NCBI GenBank assembly: GCA_023212645.1
Contig: JALBYC010000020.1
Location: forward strand, 124,001-188,000
Direction of reading: 5' to 3'
Source of the DNA: Farysia itapuensis
Taxonomy: Eukaryota; Basidiomycota; Ustilaginomycetes; Ustilaginales; Ustilaginaceae
Length of the DNA stretch: 64,000 nt
Shown here: in pieces, positions 57,505 through 64,000 of the stretch
Numbering within the stretch: position 1 is the first letter of the stretch
How the letters are laid out: the number at the start of each line of letters is the position of its first letter
Made by a program: the position numbers and the translations under genes
The notes under the pieces: generated by a model
Database searches by the model: none
What the model was told of the DNA's origin: nothing
The model's input: the letters and a program-made list of their open reading frames with translations, nothing else

Positions 57505-58578
57505 ATGATCAGGATACGACACCCACAGGGGTCAGCCACCTTCAAAGTACAGGAGAGTACCACGCTGAAAGATCTCCAAGACTTTATACAGACCGAGGCT
57601 GCCATTGCTCCGCACGAACAGGAGCTCAAGCTGGGCTATCCACCTAAAGTCGTACATCTCTCCGCCCAAGCAGCTACGCAGTCGCTCACTGCTAGTGGTA
57701 TACACAAGGGCGAGCAAATCATTGTTACGAAGCGTACAGGTGCGAGCACTGTATCTGAGCGTTTACCGTCAGATCCACCATTGCCGCAGAAAGCAGCACA
57801 AAGTTCGGAAGCAGCTACGGTAGCTGCAGCTACGACGCCGGTGAGACAGCCCGCTGCTACTCCTTCTCGCGCTTCTTCATCGACGACAACGGCAAAGGAC
57901 ATCAAGGATGGCTCAGTGGTGATCCCAGTCACTGGAGATCAGGGTTTTTTGGCGCTCAAGGTGGTGCCTGACGACAATGCTTGCCTGTTCAACTCGGTCG
58001 GCTTCTTGTTTGAGCACCGGATTGGCAGCGATGTCTGCGATGGTCTGCGGCAGGTGGTGGCAGAGGTCATCCGAGGAGACCCTGATTCGTATCCCGATGT
58101 CGTGCTGGGCCAACCCAGAGATTCTTACATCTCCAAGATTCTCTCACCGCAGACGTGGGGCGGCGCTATCGAACTGTCCATCCTCTCTGCGCACTTTGGC
58201 ATCGAGATCGACTCGATTGACGTAGCCTCGGGCACAATTCACCGCTTTGGTGAGGATATGGGCTACGAGAACCGTGGCATTGTCATCTACTCGGGCATCC
58301 ACTACGATGCTTTGACTCTGCTTCCTGCCAGAACAGCGTCCATGTCTTCCGGCACCACCATCTTCCCATCTCTGTCCGCATTCGGTATCCCACTGGATCA
58401 GGATCCAATCTTGCAAGCCGCACAGTCCTTGGTTGGCGAGCTGAAGGCAAAACGCTACTATACCGACACGTCCACTTTCTCCCTCAAGTGCAAGACGTGT
58501 GGAACCAAGCTCACCGGTCAGAAAGAGGCCATCCAGCACGCCAAGAGCACGGGCCACGGAGACTTTGGTGAAGTCTAA
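57505..58578 (+). CDS. OTU1: OTU-family deubiquitinase Otu1 (YOD1-like)
   Basis: The 357-residue cysteine protease has the Otu1 layout: an N-terminal UBX-like domain (MIRIRHPQGSATFKV, 1-78), an OTU domain at about 145-300 and a C-terminal C2H2 zinc finger (KCKTCGTKLTGQKEAIQHAK). The catalytic Cys is C160 in PDDNACLFNSVGF, with D157 ahead, and the catalytic His in SGIHYDALTL. Family members trim ubiquitin chains on Cdc48/p97 substrates in ER-associated degradation. An in-frame ATG at 57424 would add a hydrophobic 27-residue leader before the UBX-like fold; I prefer 57505 because it begins at the domain edge. Confidence 0.92.
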   Translation: MIRIRHPQGSATFKVQESTTLKDLQDFIQTEAAIAPHEQELKLGYPPKVVHLSAQAATQSLTASGIHKGEQIIVTKRTGASTVSERLPSDPPLPQKAAQSSEAATVAAATTPVRQPAATPSRASSSTTTAKDIKDGSVVIPVTGDQGFLALKVVPDDNACLFNSVGFLFEHRIGSDVCDGLRQVVAEVIRGDPDSYPDVVLGQPRDSYISKILSPQTWGGAIELSILSAHFGIEIDSIDVASGTIHRFGEDMGYENRGIVIYSGIHYDALTLLPARTASMSSGTTIFPSLSAFGIPLDQDPILQAAQSLVGELKAKRYYTDTSTFSLKCKTCGTKLTGQKEAIQHAKSTGHGDFGEV

Positions 58579-58889
58579 AAAGCATGTCGGGATGAACACG
58601 CATGCGTACGTTCCGCCCTTCATCCAAGGACGCGGTTGTCTTTTGCCCTTTGTTGACTGTCAAAGCGGGACCTACTTGGCGCTCGTCGAACAAAGGGAAG
58701 TATCAAGATGCGTTTTGGCGTCGCCAGATCTGACGCTCTCATTGTTCGCATCTTGAGCGCAGCTGCTTGGTATGTAGCTCCCGGCAGTGTAGCCGTCCTG
58801 CGAGCAACACAGGTATAAGTCACCCTCTTTGCTCTTTTTAGTACGGCGCTGTACTTTCCTCCCCTGCGACGACATCTGGCTGGCTCAGT
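58579..58889. other. Intergenic region, no gene seen
   Basis: These 311 bp lie between two same-strand genes. They must include the Otu1 terminator and the esterase promoter. No conserved element stands out. Confidence 0.5.
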
Positions 58890-60662
58890 ATGTCGGCTTC
58901 CATGCTGTCCGTCTATCTGACCTACACGCTACTGGTTCTTTCTTCGTTCTTTGGCTCTGTGCTGACACAGCCGGTTCTGTGTCACGATCGTTCGACATCG
59001 GCTCCGTGTTCTGCGGCAAATTCTCTTCGAGTTGATCTCGGCAAGCTCGGTGCTGTAGTGGGCGCTGCTACCTTGGAAAACGCTGCTCAGCGCTTCACAC
59101 TACCGTTTGCCGAAGCGCCCGTTCGCGAGCTGCGCTTTGCAAGTCCTCAGCCGATCATCGCTCCACTATCGCAGTCCAAGCCGTACAATGCCAGCTCACT
59201 GCCCCGCGCCTGCATGCAAGTCTCGAACGCAGTCTATGGCATTACAGACGATGGCATGAGTGAAGACTGTCTCTATCTCACCCTGTATCGGCCCTCGGTT
59301 CGTACGAGCATGCCCAGGCCAGTCATCGTCTGGATTCACGGCGGCAGCTTCGTCAGCGGCTCATCTCACGCTCCAGGTCTCGATGGCTCCTATCTCGCCT
59401 CTTCGCAAGACATAATCGTCGTCATGATCCAATACCGTCTCGGCATGTTTGGCTTCTTCGGTCCCAACGCTTTTCTCGAAGAGACCTCTGTGAATGCGAC
59501 AGGCAAGGTGGCAGGGAATCAAGGCTTGCGCGACGTGGTGCTCGGTCTTGAATTTCTACGAGACAATATCAGTGCATTTGGTGGCGACCCTACTCGCGTC
59601 ACTCTGGCGGGGCAGAGCAGCGGCGCCCACATGATCAGGACCCTGCTTTCAGTGCCAGACGCTCAAGCTCTCTTCCACCGCGCAATTCTGCACTCGGATC
59701 CAGCCACTTACGCAACCCAGTCTCGGACGACGAGCGATCTGGTCAGCAGCACTGCACTTGCACAGTCTGGTTGCGGTGACTTGGCCTGTTTGCGGTCGAA
59801 ACCAGCGACTGAGATCTTGGCTTTCTCGACATCGATTGCGGCGCAAGGTGTATCGCTGGATCCGTCGATTGCACCAGGCCAAGTGTGGAGACCATTTACC
59901 GGGGTGTATACCGGTCCGGCTTTCGAACACGATCCAGCAGCGTCAGTGGCAGCTCTGAGTGGCAAACCGCTCATCATGACTACCGTCGCCAATGAGGGAG
60001 GCTCGTTGATCGGGAAAAGTATACAGCCGTCGGGAAGCAGCACCAATCTCGTCCATCTGACGGGCCAGCCCGCGACATTGACGCGAACGCAGCTGCTGAC
60101 GCTTGCGTTTGGAGCCAATTGCAGCTCGGTGCTCGGCACCTGCAGTCAGTACAGCCAACCTATTCCTGCTGTTCGCGACGGTCTGCGCAAGAACTTGGAG
60201 AAAATCCTGACGCAGAGTGTCTTCACCTGTCCAGCTTGGTACAATGCTCATCGATACGCGCTCAACGGCGCAGTATACCTCGCCACCTTTCAGGCTGGCA
60301 TTCGATACCCTTCCAACCAAAACAATACCTACTGCTCAACAGCAGGCACCGTGTGTCACGAAGACGATATCTCTACCCTGTTTGTCGATCCGGATTCGCT
60401 GCACGATTGGAAACAGCGCGCGCTTGCTCAGCAGGTCCAGTCTCGATGGTCCGCCTTCATCCACACCGGCAATCCCAACTCCAGCAACGAAGCCAGTCAC
60501 AGGTGGGACCCCGTGTCCAGTGCCCGAGAGTCCATGTCTGTCCTCAACCTCGGTTCGTCACCGTCTCCCTCCATGCAGGTTTCGCTAACATCGGGCCCGT
60601 TCGCAGGCTGCTCGCAGGTCTGGACCTCGCAACTCCACTTTGATTGGCAACTTTACGCTTGA
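58890..60662 (+). CDS. Secreted type-B carboxylesterase/lipase
   Basis: The 590-residue protein starts with a signal peptide (SVYLTYTLLVLSSFFGSVLT), so it is probably secreted. It has the type-B esterase fold: SEDCLYLTLYRP, the oxyanion-hole VIVWIHGGSF, and the nucleophile S243 in LAGQSSGAHM. The acidic residue is probably in TTVANEGGSLIGK, and the His in GTVCHEDDISTLF. Cysteines early in the chain (VLCHDRST; LPRACMQV; SEDCLYL) are placed like the conserved disulfide of this family. The substrate may be an ester of lipids or plant polymers; it cannot be decided. The protein ends about 360 bp before the P450 start codon. Confidence 0.9.
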   Translation: MSASMLSVYLTYTLLVLSSFFGSVLTQPVLCHDRSTSAPCSAANSLRVDLGKLGAVVGAATLENAAQRFTLPFAEAPVRELRFASPQPIIAPLSQSKPYNASSLPRACMQVSNAVYGITDDGMSEDCLYLTLYRPSVRTSMPRPVIVWIHGGSFVSGSSHAPGLDGSYLASSQDIIVVMIQYRLGMFGFFGPNAFLEETSVNATGKVAGNQGLRDVVLGLEFLRDNISAFGGDPTRVTLAGQSSGAHMIRTLLSVPDAQALFHRAILHSDPATYATQSRTTSDLVSSTALAQSGCGDLACLRSKPATEILAFSTSIAAQGVSLDPSIAPGQVWRPFTGVYTGPAFEHDPAASVAALSGKPLIMTTVANEGGSLIGKSIQPSGSSTNLVHLTGQPATLTRTQLLTLAFGANCSSVLGTCSQYSQPIPAVRDGLRKNLEKILTQSVFTCPAWYNAHRYALNGAVYLATFQAGIRYPSNQNNTYCSTAGTVCHEDDISTLFVDPDSLHDWKQRALAQQVQSRWSAFIHTGNPNSSNEASHRWDPVSSARESMSVLNLGSSPSPSMQVSLTSGPFAGCSQVWTSQLHFDWQLYA

Positions 60663-61021
60663 GCTACATCATCTTTGCAGAAAGACAAAAATCCATCTCA
60701 TTTCGCCAATGTTTGTGTGTGCTGTAGATCTCCGTTTCATCTGTAACTGATTAGCTATTACCGGCAAGCAAGTTTGCTGCACTTCGGGGAGAGAGAGGGG
60801 CCAGACGCAGCAGCGGCTGAACCAAACTCACTTCGGCACAACCTGTCAATACGGCAAAACCAATTTTCTCTACGCGAACGTTTGGGCAAACGCTGGGCAA
60901 GAAGCGGGGTTCAACAAAGAATTTGCGGGGAAAACTAAAGGGGGGGAGGAAGCACTACTGACAAGTATATAAGTAACACATTGCAGGAGGGTTGCAGGTT
61001 GTGTTCCAGCCTAAGCTCAGC
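60663..61021. promoter_or_regulatory. Promoter region of the P450 gene
   Basis: TATATAAG at 60966-60973 is a good TATA box, about 49 bp before the P450 ATG. ACGGCAAAAC at 60851-60860 recurs upstream of the neighbouring fumarylacetoacetase gene (62782-62791). No gene seen. Confidence 0.5.
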
Positions 61022-62605
61022 ATGACGTACCTGGAGTTGTCCTCGCCTCGCGAATTGGCCGTGGTGGTGGCTTTGGCCTTGGTGCTGGTGCCGTTCGCGT
61101 ACTCGCTTGTCAAGCCTTCGAAGATCAAGCTCCCCGGTCCAAGGGGTTGGCCGTATGTCGGTAATCTGTTCCAGGTGGGCGAAGATGCAGCCCAGACTTA
61201 CTACAAGTGGTCGAAAAAGTACGGTGCGGTGTACAAGGTGCAATTGGGCGAGCGAGAGGTGGTCATTATCAACACGGCACAGGCGTCCAAGGAGCTACTG
61301 ACGGATTTGGGCAGTATCTACATCAGTCGACCGCTGTTCTATACCTTTCACCATGTTGTTTCCTCCACGGCTGGGTTTACGATTGGTACGTCGCCGTGGG
61401 ACGAGTCGTGCAAGCGTAAGCGCAAGGCTGCAGCCACTGCACTCAACCGTCCAGCCGTGCAGAGCTATGTCCCCATCATCGACCGCGAAACTCTCTCGTT
61501 GATCGAAGATCTGTACAAATCAAAGGCCAGCCCCATCGCCCCCTTTGCGTACTTCCAGCGTTTGGCCCTCAACGTCTCGCTGGTGGTCAACTATGGCTCG
61601 CGGCTGGACAAAGTCGGCGACCAGCTGCTCAACGAGATTGTTGAGGTCGAGACGCATGTGGCCAACTTCCGCTCCGTGTCCAACTCTCCCGCCGACTATC
61701 TACCCATCGTGCGCTACCTTCCTCGCTTTGGCACCAACAGTGATGCGTTTGCAGGACAAATTCGAGCAAGACGCGACGTGTACATGAGCAAGCTGCTCAA
61801 CGATCTCAAGCAGCGTGTTAAAGAGGGCACGGACATCCCCTGTATCACTGGCAACATCCTCAAAGATCCAGAGGCCAAGCTGAATGACGACGAACTGTCC
61901 TCCATCTGCCTCTCGATGGTGTCTGCCGGACTGGACACTCTGGCTAACACGTTCATCTGGTCCATTGGCTTCCTCGCCAAGCGTCCCGACATTCAGGAAA
62001 AAGCATACCAGGAAATGTACAAAGTGTACCAGGGCGGTATCCCCTCTTCCACCGAAGAGACGGTCGAATACATTACCGCACTGCACAAGGAGTGTTCGCG
62101 CTACTTTAGCGTGCTCAAGCTTGCCCTACCCAAAGCTACGTTGGGCGACTCGGTGTACAAGGGTGTCAAGATTCCTTCCGGCACGACCGTCTTTCTCAAC
62201 GCATGGGCTATTCATCAGGATCAGGAACGCTACGGTGATGATGTGGCCACCTTCCGTCCGGAACGCTTCCTGGAACCGGGCGAGGAGAATAAGCAGGCCC
62301 ACTACTCGTTTGGTGCCGGACGTCGCATGTGTGCTGGCGTCCACCTGGCCAACCGCGAGCTCTACGTCGCCTTCTGCAAAGTCATCCACTTCTTCAAGAT
62401 CGAACTTTCAGACAACCCGTCTGAGCAGGAATTCGACATGAACCCGGCCACTGGATGCGCCAATCCCAAGGGTCTCAGTTCTACACCCAAACCGTTCAAG
62501 GTTCGCTTCGTTCCTCGTGACCCAGCTACCATTGAGCAGTGGCTTGAAGAAGAAAAAAGCCGCGCTGAACACCAGATGGCTGCAAGCGTAACCAAAAAGG
62601 ACTAA
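61022..62605 (+). CDS. Cytochrome P450, CYP504-like (phenylacetate hydroxylase type)
   Basis: The 527-residue P450 has an N-terminal membrane anchor (LAVVVALALVLVPFAYSLV), a Pro-rich hinge (KLPGPRGWPYVGN), the I-helix motif SAGLDTLANTF, an ExxR in HKECSRYFSV and the heme loop FGAGRRMCAG with C437. The segment right after the heme loop, VHLANRELYVAF, and the general alignment recall PhacA/PhacB of Aspergillus (CYP504), which hydroxylate phenylacetate or its 3-hydroxy form to make homogentisate. The gene is directly upstream of and in line with fumarylacetoacetase, the last enzyme of homogentisate breakdown, which supports the assignment. Start at the ATG at 61022. Confidence 0.82.
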   Translation: MTYLELSSPRELAVVVALALVLVPFAYSLVKPSKIKLPGPRGWPYVGNLFQVGEDAAQTYYKWSKKYGAVYKVQLGEREVVIINTAQASKELLTDLGSIYISRPLFYTFHHVVSSTAGFTIGTSPWDESCKRKRKAAATALNRPAVQSYVPIIDRETLSLIEDLYKSKASPIAPFAYFQRLALNVSLVVNYGSRLDKVGDQLLNEIVEVETHVANFRSVSNSPADYLPIVRYLPRFGTNSDAFAGQIRARRDVYMSKLLNDLKQRVKEGTDIPCITGNILKDPEAKLNDDELSSICLSMVSAGLDTLANTFIWSIGFLAKRPDIQEKAYQEMYKVYQGGIPSSTEETVEYITALHKECSRYFSVLKLALPKATLGDSVYKGVKIPSGTTVFLNAWAIHQDQERYGDDVATFRPERFLEPGEENKQAHYSFGAGRRMCAGVHLANRELYVAFCKVIHFFKIELSDNPSEQEFDMNPATGCANPKGLSSTPKPFKVRFVPRDPATIEQWLEEEKSRAEHQMAASVTKKD

Positions 62606-62908
62606 GACTAATTCGTGCTTCCCCACTTCCGTCTTGCCCAGAAAGAGAAACAATAGCTAAGTTTGATTTACCCGTTCATGTGTGCTTTGTGTATACGCCG
62701 CCGTGGTTTGTGTTTGCCCGGCGTCGTTGAAGTACCGCACGAACTCGGTTCGCTAAAGCGGGGCTGCGGCTAATCCACTCGACGGCAAAACTTGACCTTT
62801 ACACTTCTCGGCAAAAGCAAACAGGCAAAGCGTCTTCTTGACACTTTTTCCCCACAAAGGTTCAGACGGTTGTTGATCTGGAAGCACGACGCTGCACACC
62901 ATCACACA
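62606..62908. promoter_or_regulatory. P450-FAH intergenic region
   Basis: These 303 bp hold the P450 terminator and FAH promoter. ACGGCAAAAC at 62782-62791 matches a decamer in the P450 promoter; related CGGCAAAAGCAAACAGGC words follow. No TATA box is obvious. Confidence 0.4.
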
Positions 62909-63831
62909 ATGCAGTCCTTCGTCCAGTATGGGCCAAAATGTCCATTCTCCATCCAGAATCTGCCATATGGCGTGTTTTATACTGGATCAGACGAAGGTGA
63001 GCGCCATTGTGGCGTAGCCATTGGACAGCTTGTGCTGGATCTCAAGGCGCTCTCCGGCACACCCTTCTTTCCCAGCTTCTTGCCAAAAGACATCTTTTCC
63101 AGTGTGAGTAACTGCTTTTGATAGCTTTTCAAATCCTTCTGGCTGTGACTGAAAGACAAAGTTGTCAGAATACATTGAATGCTTTCATGGCACTAGACAG
63201 GACGCAGTGGACCGCCTTTCGTCACCATCTGCAGAAGATTCTAGCGAAAGGCTCACAGCTGGAACACTCGCCCTATCGCGATCAGGTCTTTGTGCCACTC
63301 GCATCGGTATCCATGTGCTTACCCGCTCAGATTGGCGACTATACCGATTTCTACGCCAGCCTGGAACATGCCTACAACTGCGGCGTGTTGATCCGAGGCA
63401 AAGACAACGCCTTGCAGCCAAACTGGCGACATCTGCCCGTCGCATACCACGGTCGAGCTTCGTAAGTCTGGCCCCTGCCTACTACCGTTGATGCGAACCT
63501 TTGCTGACTGTCTGTGTACCAGATCTATCGTGGTCAGTGGGACGTCGATTCACCGCCCTGTGGGTCAGATTCTGCCCGAGCCAGGCGCTAAGCAGCCCAT
63601 CCTGTCTGCATCTCGGAAGCTCGACTATGAACTGGAAGTGGGATTCGTAAGTAGCCGTCAAACTTGCACCAGTTTCTGTGTCTGACTTGGATGAGCAGTT
63701 TTATGGAGGTGCAGCGACAAAGCTCGGACAGCGACTGTCACCAGCACAGGCGGCCGACCATGTGTTTGGTGCAGTCATTCTGTCCGATTGGTCCGCTCGT
63801 GACATCCAAACTTGGGAGTACGTTCCCCTCG
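62909..63831 (+). CDS. Fumarylacetoacetase, 5' part only, four exons seen
   Basis: The enzyme splits fumarylacetoacetate to fumarate and acetoacetate, the end of phenylalanine/tyrosine/homogentisate catabolism. Exons: 62909-63103, 63169-63461, 63523-63646 and 63699-63831, with introns of 65, 61 and 52 nt (GTGAGT or GTAAGT donors, CAG acceptors). The ~248 residues present include FAH landmarks: SIQNLPYGVF, ASVSMCLPAQIGDYTDFYAS (metal-binding Asp), HLPVAYHGRASS, the VSGTSIHRPVGQ loop, KLDYELEVGF and SDWSARDIQTWEYVPLG. A fourth donor (GTAAGT) is at 63832, and the rest, which should be another ~170 residues, is lost beyond it in the poly-C tract. Confidence 0.93.
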
Positions 63832-63852
63832 GTAAGTGTGCATCCTGCTCTT

Positions 63853-64000
63853 CCCCCCCCCCCCCCCCCCCCCCCCCGCACCCGCCCCCCCCCCGCCCCC
63901 CCCCCCCCCCCCGCCCCCCCCCCCCCCCCCCCCCCCGCCCCCGCCCCCACCCCCCTCCCCCCCCCGCCCCCCCCCCCTCCCCCCCCCCCCCCTCCCCCCC
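63853..64000. other. Poly-C tract at the window end, probable sequencing or assembly artefact
   Basis: From 63853 the sequence is nearly pure C, with a few scattered G, A and T bases, up to the end. It interrupts the fourth intron of the fumarylacetoacetase gene, where ordinary sequence is expected. Pure homopolymer of this length with random single-base breaks is typical of poor reads at a contig end rather than of genomic DNA. Confidence 0.8.

Noticed and set aside
63738..63950. Gly-rich ORF on the minus strand at the window end
   Set aside because: It is a translation of the poly-C tract.

Overview
The window is nuclear DNA of a basidiomycete fungus, most likely a smut-type member of the Ustilaginomycotina. 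The evidence is indirect: a compact gene-dense layout with mostly intronless long ORFs, short introns (about 60 to 145 nt) with GTRNGT donors and CTGAC-like branch sites, a nuclear complex I subunit, fungal-type cytosolic urease, NatB, Tap42 and Rcm1 genes, and small cysteine-rich secreted proteins of the kind expected in plant-associated smuts. I cannot name the species. I recognise 32 protein genes (29 named to a family, 3 unrecognised or of uncertain identity), no tRNA or rRNA gene and no intact transposase or reverse transcriptase.

Layout. 0-16 kb: a 5'-truncated CRAL-TRIO/Iml2 fusion, a 2OG-Fe(II) oxygenase, an amidase, a La-related (Larp7/Pof8-like) protein, urease, a flavin reductase, a mitochondrial MetX-family acyltransferase divergent from free methionine-R-sulfoxide reductase, and seipin. 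16.4-18.2 kb: an NDUFS5-type complex I subunit that was reconstructed across two introns, and an aldo-keto reductase. 18.2-20.5 kb: a gene-free block with three kinds of repeat (three ~105-bp copies, a 26-bp minisatellite, and AAAGCAGCGG-rich ends in opposite orientation). 20.5-28 kb: Tap42, an unrecognised mitochondrial protein, ribosomal P0 and a LIM protein. 28-32.5 kb: a vanillyl-alcohol-oxidase-type flavoprotein, a tandem pair of paralogous six-cysteine secreted proteins with a conserved intron, and UDP-glucose 4-epimerase. 32.5-47 kb: a PrpF/Adi1-like isomerase, an acyltransferase, a Mic12-like protein divergent from NatB subunit Naa25, Msb1, glutamate decarboxylase, a GPI-anchored protein and methylenetetrahydrofolate reductase. 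47-58.6 kb: an HKD phospholipase-D-like protein, CCT3, an orphan low-complexity protein, Rcm1, inorganic pyrophosphatase and Otu1. 58.9-64 kb: a secreted carboxylesterase, a CYP504-like P450 and fumarylacetoacetase, whose 3' part is lost in a poly-C tract that looks artefactual.

Most of the window is ordinary housekeeping. Functional groupings worth noting are: sulfur amino-acid metabolism (the MetX-family enzyme and fRMsr share one 179-bp promoter; MTHFR lies elsewhere), phenylacetate/tyrosine catabolism (P450 plus fumarylacetoacetase, head to tail), and a secreted/aromatic neighbourhood (VAO beside the secreted pair). The tandem secreted pair is the best candidate for something undescribed. 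Many convergent neighbours are separated by under 150 bp, down to 16 bp.
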